A DNA stretch of 32,098 nucleotides from Verrucomicrobiota bacterium (GTDB taxonomy: Bacteria; Verrucomicrobiota; Verrucomicrobiia; Limisphaerales; SIBE01): contig JACQWK010000359.1 of the NCBI GenBank assembly GCA_016209525.1, positions 1 to 32,098 on the forward strand, given 5' to 3'. The position numbers and the translations under genes are program-made. Shown here piece by piece: positions 1 to 7,389 of the stretch. Numbering within the stretch: the stretch's first letter is position 1; the number at the start of each line of letters is the position of its first letter. Below the pieces are notes generated by a model. That model worked only from the letters and a program-made list of their open reading frames with translations, did not search any database and was not told the origin of the DNA.

Positions 1-25
1 GAGGAAGGGGGCCAAATGTTCGGGG

Positions 26-86
26 ATTCCTTAATTCAACAGCAGTGCACCCCAGCCCTCCCCCCACTGCTGTTGAATTAAGGAAT
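26..86. repeat. Perfect 22-bp inverted repeat; first arm copied near 246
   Basis: Positions 26-47 and 65-86 are perfect reverse complements (attccttaattcaacagcag and its complement) around a 17-nt pyrimidine-rich spacer. A direct copy of the first arm with its following 'tgcacccc' recurs at 246-269, each time leading into a C-rich 'gccctc' stretch. This is a mobile or structural intergenic repeat seen directly in the sequence. No gene is associated with it. Confidence 0.75.
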
Positions 87-345
87 GAAAACGAGCATCG
101 CACTTGGATTCCTCCCTCTCCTCCCTGCGGAGGGAGGAGAGGGCCGGGGAGAGGAGGGCCGTCTTTATTGGGCTGCCCCTCTCCTCGATCCTCTCCCCAC
201 TCGTGCCTCGCGGGGAGAGGAAGGGGATCGAAAGGCATCGGTTCCCTTAATTCAACAGCAGTGCACCCCGGCCCTCTCCCTGAGGGAGAGGCCAGGGTGA
301 GGGGGAAAGCGACTCCCGACTGCCAAGCGCTTGGGGGTCCCCCCA
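87..345. repeat. Cluster of 'ccctctccc/gggagaggg' hairpin repeats
   Basis: This stretch holds several C/G-rich palindromes. A perfect 13-bp stem lies at 114-126/131-143 with loop gcgg. A second 'cccctctcctcg...cggggagaggaagggg' block lies at 174-228. A third, at 270-306, has the form ggccctctccctgagggagaggccagggtgaggg. The third belongs to a family that recurs at 11870, 11971, 14940, 15025, 29649 and 31655. No coding potential is visible beyond chance open frames. Confidence 0.65.
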
Positions 346-355
346 CGCACTAAGA

Positions 356-494
356 GCGTGTTTTGAAAATGCCTTTCGGGTGGAACAGGCCACTGGTCTG
401 TTGCGGCAGGCTACCAGCCTGCCGCCATTTTCGGCGGCAGGTTGCCGCCGAAAACGGGCTGGTAGCCCGTTCCACCCATTTACAAAACACACAC
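356..494. repeat. Palindromic element family A, copy 1
   Basis: This element of about 139 bp has inverted ends: gcgtgttttgaaaat on the left and a caaaacac-type end on the right. It contains internal hairpins such as 'cggcggcaggttgccgccg' and 'aacgggctggtagcccgtt'. A second nearly full copy lies in opposite orientation at 5799-5935 and a partial copy at 821-866. It has no coding capacity and resembles a MITE or REP-like unit. A CACTAAG direct repeat flanks it (348-354, 492-498), but part of that motif is also conserved at one end of copy 2, so the boundary is uncertain. Confidence 0.75.
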
Positions 495-962
495 TAAGGC
501 ATCCCCTCAGCAAGGCTCCGGCTTTGGCTTCGTTTATGGTCAAATCCGTCTTCATCGCCTGCAGAATTTCGTCAAGTTAGACGCTGGATAGCCTTTAAAG
601 GTTCTGATCGAGTGCTTGCGGTTTCGAGGACGGGACGACGACGAACATGAGCACGAGGGCGGGTCAACGGCATGGAAAAAGATTGTTGATGGATCAAGGG
701 AGCAACGTTCAATGCTCAACGTTGAAGTTTGAACGTTTGCTGTTGCGCTGGGCAGCGCGCTGTCTTTCGCGGTTGGTGTTTGACGGTCACAGCTCAGAGC
801 CTCTCTGTCAATTGCCTTTTGGCGGCAGGTTGCCGCCAAAAACGGGCTGGTAGCCCGTTCCACCCACAGCTCTGACACGCTCTCAGATGCGCCTCGCCCC
901 CGGAGCTGACACATCCCGGGGGCGTCGCTGGAGCCGGTGTGAGCCGAGAAGGGAGCCAGCGA
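495..962. other. Gene-free stretch, possible decayed sequence
   Basis: No convincing gene is seen here. On the minus strand a short reading frame begins at about 555 (MKTDLTINEAKAG...) and runs into repeat element A, so it may be the decayed end of a lost gene, but no family is recognisable. Positions 704-735 hold an imperfect 'acgttcaa...ttgaacgt' inverted repeat. Confidence 0.4.
821..866. repeat. Palindromic element family A, partial copy
   Basis: This is half of the family A element, carrying the 'ggcggcaggttgccgccaaa' hairpin followed by 'acgggctggtagcccgttcc'. It matches the right half of copy 1 (about 433-477). The terminal gtgttttgaaaat end is missing. Confidence 0.7.
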
Positions 963-2486
963 TTACTTCTCTACCACCCGGTAGAATCGACGGGTTCCTG
1001 GAGCTGTGTTGTCCTGGAAGTTGAGCAGACCGTTCACGTCCGCCTTGTTGGTGCGGATCGGCAGCCAGGCGGCCCAATCGACGGTGCCTTCAAGCGTGTA
1101 GGAGAAGTTCCTGAGGCCGGTCAACCGCAAGCTCGCGCCAGCCGGACTGACAGAAACGAGCTCCAGATGAGACTGCAAGTAACTGGCCGCCCACTGGGCG
1201 CGCGCTGTCTTTGTAGCTCCCCTGTCCTGGTGGCAACGATAGGTGCAGGAATTGGCTTGGTTGTCGGGCCCGTATTTCTGCGAAATCTCCGGCCGCATTG
1301 AGCTGAAGGTGTGCGTGTGCAGGGCGCCGCGCAACGACGCGCCGTTCACGTTGATCACGTCCGGCATGTGGCAGTCGATGCAGTCGATCGCCGCGGCCAT
1401 GGCTTTAGGGGTGAAGTAGTGAACGTGTTTGGGATCGGCCCCGGCATGGCAGGAAGTGCAACTGAACCCCGCCTTGAGGCCTTCGCCGTCCCACTTGGCA
1501 AAATTGGTCGCGCCGGTGGCGTTGTCGTAGATCGCAATTCCATAGACACCGTTCGTGGGCACGTTCGCGGTGGCCGGGATTCCCGACGAAACCGTCAGCA
1601 AACCGGACGTGTGCGGATCATGGCAGCTCGTGCAGGTGACATTTTTCTCGTAGTGCTTGGTCACTCGGAACCCCGGATAATTCACGTCCAAATACTGCTG
1701 GCGATGCCGCTTGGACGTGCCGTCGGGAAAGAACGACGAAGCCGTGTCGGAGAGGGACTGCGGGATGAATTTCAATGTTTCCGGTTTGCCCGCTTCATAT
1801 CCAATGGGGAAATTGAACTGCTTGTTGGTGAAGCTTCCCATGGCCGCACTCTCGGCACGGATGTGACAGTGACCGCAACCTTCACTCGAAGTATCCTTGA
1901 CGATGTCCGCCGGCTCCATGCTGGCGGCATGCGCGCTGCCCGGTCCGTGGCAGTGCTCGCAGCCGATGTTGACTTCGTTGAAGGTCTGCGTGGCCGGATC
2001 GTAACCGGTGGCATGGCACCCGGCACATTTGGTGAGCCAGTCCCGCGTTCCGTCCCGGTCGTCCCGGTAAGTTCCCTTGATCGGGTCCCATTCATACTTG
2101 GTGACCTTGAACGTTGCTTTGCCCGTGACCGGGTCCTTGTCTTCCTTGATGTAACTTTCCTCCTTGTACCAGCCGCCCATGACGTAGGTGACTTCAGTCA
2201 GCGGCGGCGCCTTGGGGGCGCTGAGGTTGCCGTGGATATGGCTCACGCTCGCCACCATGCTCGGCTGTGTGGACGGGATGGTGCCGTACTCGCTGATCTT
2301 TCGGATCATTTTCGAGTGAATCGAGTTCGTAAGCTGCTGATACTTGTCCTTGTGGCAAGTCTTGCACGTGGTGCTGCCGACGTAGGTGGCGGCGCCCAAG
2401 GGGCCAGCCAGCATCAGGGCGGCGCCGAGGACGAGGATGGATTTTCGGTTGGGTCTTTGCCGGTTTGGTAGAGAATCTGTCAGCAT
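963..2486 (-). CDS. Secreted octaheme c-type cytochrome (cytochrome c554-like)
   Basis: This 507-aa exported multiheme cytochrome probably carries electrons in the periplasm; donor and acceptor cannot be read from the sequence. An N-terminal signal peptide (about residues 15-32, KSILVLGAALMLAGPLGA) precedes the first heme site CKTCH at 41-45. Further sites are CAGCH, CEHCH, CGHCH, CTSCH, CTSCH, CIDCH and a non-standard CTYRCH (three residues between the cysteines), giving eight likely hemes. 'YVGSTTCKTCHKDKY' and 'GCEHCHGPGSAH' are typical of the cytochrome c554/doubled-CXXCH superfamily. The last 60 or so residues (LRLTGLRNFSYTLEG...RRFYRVVEK) form a C-terminal module common in secreted Verrucomicrobia proteins. 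The start is supported by AGGAG nine bases upstream. The gene stands alone. An extracellular electron-transfer role would be a guess. Confidence 0.88.
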   Translation of the reverse strand: MLTDSLPNRQRPNRKSILVLGAALMLAGPLGAATYVGSTTCKTCHKDKYQQLTNSIHSKMIRKISEYGTIPSTQPSMVASVSHIHGNLSAPKAPPLTEVTYVMGGWYKEESYIKEDKDPVTGKATFKVTKYEWDPIKGTYRDDRDGTRDWLTKCAGCHATGYDPATQTFNEVNIGCEHCHGPGSAHAASMEPADIVKDTSSEGCGHCHIRAESAAMGSFTNKQFNFPIGYEAGKPETLKFIPQSLSDTASSFFPDGTSKRHRQQYLDVNYPGFRVTKHYEKNVTCTSCHDPHTSGLLTVSSGIPATANVPTNGVYGIAIYDNATGATNFAKWDGEGLKAGFSCTSCHAGADPKHVHYFTPKAMAAAIDCIDCHMPDVINVNGASLRGALHTHTFSSMRPEISQKYGPDNQANSCTYRCHQDRGATKTARAQWAASYLQSHLELVSVSPAGASLRLTGLRNFSYTLEGTVDWAAWLPIRTNKADVNGLLNFQDNTAPGTRRFYRVVEK

Positions 2487-2813
2487 ATTGGGAAGCTCCT
2501 GTCTTTCTGATTCCTGGCTCCGCTGGGAGGCCGCTGTGGACAGGGCAAAAGCCGAGCTTCCGGTCTGGATTCGACATCTGACCGCACCCGGAGGATTCCC
2601 CGCGAGTCAGGGTTTTTCACGCCGTCAATATGCACCAGCCACGCGAACAAAAGCATGACCGCCAGATTACATTTTCGTCATCTGCCGCGGTTTTGTCCCT
2701 CGTGCTGCAACGGCTGGAGAACGGTGGAAAAACAAAATCTGAAATCCGAAATCCGAAACACATTCAAAATCCAAATGCTTCCTGGATCAAAACCGGCGCA
2801 TCCGAGAGTCGTC
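2487..2813. other. Intergenic stretch with AAATCCGA tandem motif
   Basis: No gene is visible between the divergent cytochrome and propeller genes. Positions 2731-2772 contain short tandem units (gaaatccgaaatccgaaac) that recur at about 27532-27575. The promoters for both flanking genes must lie in this region or in the adjacent hairpin repeat, but no convincing -35/-10 pair stands out. Confidence 0.5.
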
Positions 2814-2918
2814 CGTAGCGCAGGCGTCCTCGCCTGCGAGTTCCTGGGGCGTCCCGCCCCGCCTCTCCTCGAAAGGCGAGCCGCCGTCCGAACTCGCAGC
2901 CGGGACGCCCGCGCTACG
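2814..2918. repeat. Palindromic element family E (cgtagcgc...gcgctacg), copy 1
   Basis: This element of about 105 bp is bounded by cgtagcgc (2814-2821) and gcgctacg (2911-2918). Its inner arms are complementary: 'caggcgtcctcgcctgcgag' against 'ctcgcagccgggacgcccgc'. Related elements lie at 15162-15297 and 31688-31829. The last of these has a target duplication, so the family is likely mobile. Confidence 0.7.
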
Positions 2919-2984
2919 AGGCCAAAATGAGAATGGGTGTGCCAAAGAATTGCTGGATACCTTCACTGCGCTTAATATGTCCCC

Positions 2985-5504
2985 ATGACCGTCCCGCCCC
3001 GCAACGCTTTCGCCATCGCTCTGCTTGTCACGGCCATGATTCTCGACCCGCGAGTGCGGGCGCAGTCTGGCCTCAGATCCACGGGAACCTCCGGCGTGGC
3101 GCCGGCCCACGATCCGCCGGACATCCCTTTCCGTCGCGCGCCGATGGGGCTCTCCAGCCGCACCATCGTCATCTCGCTCGCGACGAACCTGCACTTGGCC
3201 TTCGACGCGGAACTGCTGCGCACGCACACCGTCTGGGAAGGCGCGCCACTCAACCTTTACGGCCCGCCCTTCAACAACACGGCCACACGTTTCATTTGCG
3301 ACTTCACGGGCAATCTGCTTTGGGGAAATCTGCCGGTACAACCTTGGGAGATGGCCAACACGCGTGGCCGCGGATTCGACCCGGCAAATACTCGCTTTCT
3401 CGGCGTGAGCACTAGGGAGAACCAGACGAGCTTCCTCTACGAACTCGTCGCCGCCAGCGGCGTGGCTGTGCGGGTGCGCGAAACGTCCCGAGCGGAGCGG
3501 GTCTTGTCGCACCGGGCCGTTGTCCGTCGCTTTGAAATCGGGCCGCTTGTTGCGCCGGTTCGGTTCGCCGCGTTTCACGGCCCGGGCGAATCCGTTTCGC
3601 TGCCGGCCGGAGAGAGCGCTTTAGCCATTCGCCGTGAAAAGGACTTCCTCCTCGTGGGCGCGCGCGGTGTTCCAGCGAATGCGTTGATCTCCCGTCAAGA
3701 TGAGGTCGCGCGCGCCGTTCACGTGCAAAGCGAGCGCGACGGCAAAGGTCCTTACAGCGCAGTCGTGACCAACCTTGTCTCCGGCCCTCACGTGCAACTC
3801 AGCATCGAACTGCCGCGCAGCGCGAACGGGCAAATCGTTGAAGTCGCCGTCATGGTTTGCGCCAATCAAACCGAGGCGACGGCGCTGACAAAGGCGTTCG
3901 CCGCAGGGTCCATCAAATCTGCGACTACGGTTGGTAAGGGCGCGTTCCATCGCGTCCCTGACTTCTCTCTCGACTCCGAAAGGGCGAAGAACCTCAGGGA
4001 CGGGAGGGACGGTGATTCGCGAAGCGAAGGACGTGCAGAGGCCGCCGACTCGCGGCGCGTTGGAAGCCAATCCACCCTTGCCAGCATCGTGAACAAACCG
4101 TCCGGCGACGAGTCTTACATCGTCGAGCATTTTCCCGTGCCGAAAGAGATCAAACTGCTGGTCGGCGGCATGGATTTTCTGCCGAACGGTGATCTGGCCA
4201 TGTGCACTTATGCGGGCGAAGTGTGGATTGTCGAAGGCGCAACGGGCGATCCAGCCCAGGCGCGCTGGCGTCGCTTTGCGCGCGGATTGAACGAGCCCGG
4301 CGGACTGCGCGTCATCAACGGCAAAATCCACGTCACGCAGAAGTGCGAGTTGACGCGACTCTCGGACACGGACGGCAACGGCGAGGCTGATCTCTTCGAG
4401 TGTCTCAGCGACGGCTGGGGTTACACCGGCAACTACCACTCTTACGCGACCGGCCCCGCGCTCGACGCCCAGGGAAATTTCTACGTCATGATCACCGGAC
4501 ATCGGCCTATTTATCACGTGCCGTTCATGGGCTGGTGCGTTCGCGTTTCGCGCGAAGTTCAAAGTTCAAAGTCGAATGTTCAAAGTTCTTCGCCGGGCGT
4601 GTCGCCGCCTTTCCCCCGCTTCGTGACCGAGGGCTTCTGTTCCGGACTGCGCGTGCCGAATGGCTTCGGCGAATTCAACGGCGAACTGTTCATGACGGAC
4701 AACCAGGGCCACTGGATCGCGGCGAACAAGTTGAACCATTTGCAGTCGAGTAAATTCTACGGCTATCCCTCGGCGCAACCCGCGCCGCGCACCCAATTCA
4801 ACGGCGACACCAACTTCACGCCGCCGGCCGTCTGGTTTCCATATGCGTGGGTGCGCTCAGCCAGCGGGATCGCGGCCGTCGCGGACGACCGATTCGGACC
4901 GTTCCAAGGGCAGATGCTCGTCGGCGAGTTTCAAAACGCCAGTGTCGTGCGCGTGGCGCTGGAGAAGGTCAACGGCGAGTGGCAAGGGACCGTCTTTCCG
5001 TTCGTGAAAGGTTTCGGCTCGGGGGTGAACCGGCTTGCGTTCGGTCCCGACGGCCAGCTCTACGCCGGCGGACTGCGCATGGGCCACTGGACCAGCATCG
5101 CGCCGCAGCCGCACTCGCTCGACCGCGTCCGCTTCACCGGAAAAACGCCTTTCGAGATTCGCGAAGTGCGTGCGCAGCCGGGCGGATTCGACCTCACTTT
5201 CACCAGACCGGTCGATGCCGCGAGCACCGGCGACACCGAGAACTGGGACGCTCTGCAATACACTTACGGCTACGACGGCCAGCACAACGCGCCGGAAAAA
5301 GACCGCGACGAAAAGATTGCCGGCCCGCCCGTGCGGGTGACAAAAGCCACTGTGTCCGCGGACCGGAAGAGTGTGCGCTTGCAAATCGAAGGCTGCCAGC
5401 CTCGCCACGTCATCCTCGTCCGCGCGTTGGACGTGAAGAGCGCCGACGGACAGAAACTACGGCACGACACATTCCACTACACGTTGAATCAGCTTCGCTT
5501 GTAG
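2985..5504 (+). CDS. Secreted DUF6797-like / sorbosone-dehydrogenase-like beta-propeller protein
   Basis: This 839-aa protein is probably exported. Residues 8-27 form a hydrophobic signal ending in RVRA/QS. Residues about 50-215 resemble DUF6797 ('LLRTHTVWEGAPLNLYGPPF', 'GVSTRENQTSFLYELV'). Residues about 375-725 look like a glucose/sorbosone-dehydrogenase-type propeller ('MDFLPNGDLAMCTYAGEVW', 'LSDTDGNGEADLFE', 'VPNGFGEFNGELFMTDNQG', 'GSGVNRLAFGPDGQLYAGG'), followed by a beta-sandwich-like tail. Such proteins are frequent in Verrucomicrobia and Planctomycetes; the substrate is unknown. Between the two domains, residues 317-343 are encoded by a palindromic repeat (3933-4013), and about residues 525-537 by a gttcaaag tandem repeat; both preserve the frame. 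No Shine-Dalgarno sequence is obvious. The gene is convergent with, and overlaps by 16 bp, the lone antitoxin-like gene. Confidence 0.82.
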   Translation: MTVPPRNAFAIALLVTAMILDPRVRAQSGLRSTGTSGVAPAHDPPDIPFRRAPMGLSSRTIVISLATNLHLAFDAELLRTHTVWEGAPLNLYGPPFNNTATRFICDFTGNLLWGNLPVQPWEMANTRGRGFDPANTRFLGVSTRENQTSFLYELVAASGVAVRVRETSRAERVLSHRAVVRRFEIGPLVAPVRFAAFHGPGESVSLPAGESALAIRREKDFLLVGARGVPANALISRQDEVARAVHVQSERDGKGPYSAVVTNLVSGPHVQLSIELPRSANGQIVEVAVMVCANQTEATALTKAFAAGSIKSATTVGKGAFHRVPDFSLDSERAKNLRDGRDGDSRSEGRAEAADSRRVGSQSTLASIVNKPSGDESYIVEHFPVPKEIKLLVGGMDFLPNGDLAMCTYAGEVWIVEGATGDPAQARWRRFARGLNEPGGLRVINGKIHVTQKCELTRLSDTDGNGEADLFECLSDGWGYTGNYHSYATGPALDAQGNFYVMITGHRPIYHVPFMGWCVRVSREVQSSKSNVQSSSPGVSPPFPRFVTEGFCSGLRVPNGFGEFNGELFMTDNQGHWIAANKLNHLQSSKFYGYPSAQPAPRTQFNGDTNFTPPAVWFPYAWVRSASGIAAVADDRFGPFQGQMLVGEFQNASVVRVALEKVNGEWQGTVFPFVKGFGSGVNRLAFGPDGQLYAGGLRMGHWTSIAPQPHSLDRVRFTGKTPFEIREVRAQPGGFDLTFTRPVDAASTGDTENWDALQYTYGYDGQHNAPEKDRDEKIAGPPVRVTKATVSADRKSVRLQIEGCQPRHVILVRALDVKSADGQKLRHDTFHYTLNQLRL
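3933..4013. repeat. In-frame palindromic coding element (family R), copy in the propeller gene
   Basis: These 81 nt start on a codon boundary and read G-K-G-A-F-H-R-V-P-D... followed by L-R-D-G-R-D-G. The left arm (ggtaagggcgcgttccatcg, then cgtccctgac) pairs imperfectly with the right arm (cagggacgggagggacgg). The same element, in the same reading frame, is at 20261-20344 inside the enolase gene. It falls between two domains, where an insertion would be tolerated. Confidence 0.75.
4556..4592. repeat. Tandem 'gttcaaagt' units inside coding sequence
   Basis: Three imperfect 'gttcaaagt' units occur in a row within the propeller gene and encode E-V-Q-S-S-K-S-N-V-Q-S-S. The low-complexity hydrophilic peptide interrupts propeller-like sequence (between CVRVS and RFVTEG) without shifting the frame. 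It probably forms a surface loop. Confidence 0.6.
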
Positions 5505-5656
5505 ATTTCGCGTCGTGAGTCGTCGAGTTTGGTCTTCACTTCATCGGTCAGTTCCAGGTGATCTTCCAGATAACCCTCGAACCACTCGCGCAACTCCATG
5601 AGTTCCTCTCTCGAAAGCTTCAGGATGGCGGCTTCGATTTCCTGAACCGTACTCAT
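5489..5656 (-). CDS. Orphan antitoxin-like small protein
   Basis: This 55-aa, highly charged protein starts MSTVQEIEAAILKLSREELM and continues with 'LREWFEGYLEDHLELTDEVK'. The pattern (short helix, 'AI.KLS..EL.ELR.WFE.YLED', then a basic tail) is that of small antitoxins normally followed by a RelE/ParE toxin gene. No toxin follows here: its 3' end overlaps the end of the convergent propeller gene by 16 bp. The ATG at 5656 is chosen because the family pattern begins there; an in-frame extension to 5926 runs through repeat element A and is not credible. It belongs to a minus-strand group of toxin-antitoxin-like genes. Confidence 0.6.
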   Translation of the reverse strand: MSTVQEIEAAILKLSREELMELREWFEGYLEDHLELTDEVKTKLDDSRREIYKRS

Positions 5657-5798
5657 GACGGCACGATACCTAGCCGCACGCAACGTGGAAAGCCCGTCGT
5701 TTCTCGATTCCGATTCAGCAGCATCGTCCAGCTTTTGGGACATAGTGGTCGGACCACGGAAATTGGCTCGGCGGTAATGGCTTTGATCAAGAATGAGG
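5657..5798. other. Gene-free spacer upstream of the orphan antitoxin
   Basis: This is short intergenic sequence without a recognisable gene. It probably holds the promoter of the minus-strand antitoxin-like gene, but no clear promoter can be defended. Confidence 0.35.
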
Positions 5799-5935
5799 GT
5801 GTTTTGAAAATGGTTGGAACGGGCTACCAGCCCGTTTTTGGCGGCAACTTGCCGGCGAAAATTGCGGCAGGCTGGTAGCCTGCGGCAACACGCCAGTGGC
5901 CTGTTCCACCCAAACAGGATTTTCAAAACGCGCGC
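5799..5935. repeat. Palindromic element family A, copy 2 (inverted)
   Basis: This is the near-complete reverse complement of the element at 356-494. It begins gtgttttgaaaat, carries 'ggaacgggctaccagcccgt' and 'caggctggtagcctgcggca', and ends attttcaaaacgcgc. The two copies face each other across about 5.3 kb. Confidence 0.75.
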
Positions 5936-5995
5936 TTAGCAGTTACCACTCATTCTCCGTTCCCTCTCTTTCCTCCTGTTCGGCTCGCCTGCAGT

Positions 5996-6373
5996 TTATC
6001 GATGGATAGCCCGAAAGAACCGACGAGGTTCGGCTCCCGTCCGGGGCACTTGCGCTTCCAACACGCCCGAAGGCGCGACATTCGTCAACCACTGCACCCA
6101 GTCGATCAGGTCCACTGAGCTGGAAAGAATCGGCGTGTTGCCCTCGGGCGCTCCCGAAACTCTCAACACGAGCGTGCCTTGTTCGGGCCGTAAGCCGGAC
6201 CTGCTGACGACCATCTTTGCGACAAAGGATTCGCGCCGTACGGCTTTCCGGAACGATTGCGACCCATTACTAGGTGCAATGAACCGGCGGTGAGTGTGCC
6301 TCTCAATTCCGATGACTTGAACAAGCGCGGAAGGCCGTAACAAGAATGGCGTGGATCGGCGAAAAACAATCAT
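5996..6373 (-). pseudogene. C-terminal remnant of a secreted '...RFFR' domain protein
   Basis: The last 70 or so codons (LVLRVSGAPEG..., SSSVDLIDWVQWLTN, ending RRFFRAIHR) match the C-terminal module seen at the end of the multiheme cytochrome in this window (TLEGTVDWAAWLPIRTN...RRFYRVVEK). In this kind of genome the module normally caps large secreted proteins. The upstream codons have no domain character and no signal peptide, so this looks like the tail of a gene whose front has been lost. The start at 6373 is only the first available ATG. Confidence 0.45.
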
Positions 6374-6404
6374 GAACTAAGCCGGCGCATACGCGAACCA
6401 TGGC

Positions 6405-6734
6405 CTATCTCATGCCAAAATCCATTGGTTTCTCTTCCCGGCGACTCTGTTCGTGTTCCAAGGCGCGCGCGTAACTAACAATGCGCCGGATCAGGCTATT
6501 GTAGTACGAATGTGCCTCCTTGCCGAGCCGTTGATCGAGACGCGCATAAAGGTCGTGTTCGTAGGGTTGGCGCCGTGCGTGATCGGGCACCTGAATTCCC
6601 AGCCGTTTTAGGCGCGGGCCGGCGATCAGGACGAGCAACGCGAAGTCAGTTAACCGGCCCGCCGCCAGATCCGCGAGGCCCTGTTGGACCAGCTCTTCTC
6701 CGGGCAGGGATCGTTCCCGACGTTCTCTGTTCAT
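6405..6734 (-). CDS. Small partner protein of DUF6036-type nucleotidyltransferase
   Basis: This 109-aa, probably all-helical, charged protein belongs to no family I can name. 'GLADLAAGRLTDFALLVLIA' and 'YNSLIRRIVSYARALEHEQS' suggest helical packing, and it has no membrane segment or signal. Its start codon overlaps the stop of the upstream nucleotidyltransferase gene by four bases (ATGA, 6731-6734), so the two are almost certainly translated together. By analogy with AbiE-type and MenA-type systems, it could be the cognate antitoxin or target-recognition partner; that is inference from gene order only. Confidence 0.6.
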   Translation of the reverse strand: MNRERRERSLPGEELVQQGLADLAAGRLTDFALLVLIAGPRLKRLGIQVPDHARRQPYEHDLYARLDQRLGKEAHSYYNSLIRRIVSYARALEHEQSRREEKPMDFGMR

Positions 6735-7264
6735 GGGCGTTCCAGCTTAGCCAGAAACTCTTCAACCTTTGTTCTGAACTGCCGCGCGTCGATGGCCGGA
6801 TAGCGCAGAAGTCCCGGTTCGATCTCGGCGAATCGACGCCTCAACTCATCGACGCTAACATATCCTCCGCGCAAAAAGCTGGCCGCATCTTCCAAGTCCT
6901 GGGCATGGCCGCGTTCCAGTTTCGCCAGCGCCTGCATCGAAAAATCGTAATGATAGAACTGGAGGCAGCCAATGGACGCGATATGCCGGCTGCGCTCCCG
7001 CCAGTCCGCCGCAGGGGGTATGAAATCGTCCGGGGAGGCTAATTCGACGTTGAGGTTGAGGCGATCCTTCAGCACGGCTATGGCCTCGAAGGCGCCCTTG
7101 GGTTCAGGGTCCATCTTGAGGTCAATGTCAATGGTCTGATCCCGAAAGTTCAGCAACAACGCCGTAGCTCCGCCGGTAAAGTACACATTCCCGGCGCTGT
7201 GCGCCGCCGCGGCCAGTTCCTGCATGAATTGCTTCAGGGTTTCGACGGTAACTTTTCGCCTCAT
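6731..7264 (-). CDS. DUF6036-like (AbiEii-type) nucleotidyltransferase
   Basis: This 177-aa soluble protein has a nucleotidyltransferase signature: 'YFTGGATALLL' with Gly31-Gly32, then 'QTIDIDLKMD' with Asp46 and Asp48 as the likely metal-binding pair. This is the pattern of DUF6036/AbiEii-like minimal nucleotidyltransferases, several of which act as toxins in toxin-antitoxin or phage-defence modules by modifying tRNA or protein; the target here is unknown. The N-terminal 'TVETLKQFMQELAAAA' helix is also typical of the group. The gene is followed with a 4-bp ATGA overlap by a 109-aa partner and sits next to vapBC on the same strand. No strong Shine-Dalgarno sequence is present. Confidence 0.72.
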   Translation of the reverse strand: MRRKVTVETLKQFMQELAAAAHSAGNVYFTGGATALLLNFRDQTIDIDLKMDPEPKGAFEAIAVLKDRLNLNVELASPDDFIPPAADWRERSRHIASIGCLQFYHYDFSMQALAKLERGHAQDLEDAASFLRGGYVSVDELRRRFAEIEPGLLRYPAIDARQFRTKVEEFLAKLERP

Positions 7265-7389
7265 GCGTTACGGAAAGTCGTTGCCGGTTGAACGGTGGAA
7301 AACCGTAGGCGCAGAGGCGCGCTTTGGCAAGCGAGGGAGCTGCTCTTCCGCCGCCTATCGCCTGCCCCGAAGAACGCCAATCCGGACCT

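Noticed and set aside
348..498. CACTAAG direct repeat as a target duplication of family A copy 1
   Set aside because: A ctaag motif also occurs at the corresponding end of copy 2, so it may be part of the element rather than duplicated target.
5657..5926. Extension of the orphan antitoxin-like ORF
   Set aside because: It would translate through repeat element A; the family-like sequence starts at the ATG at 5656.
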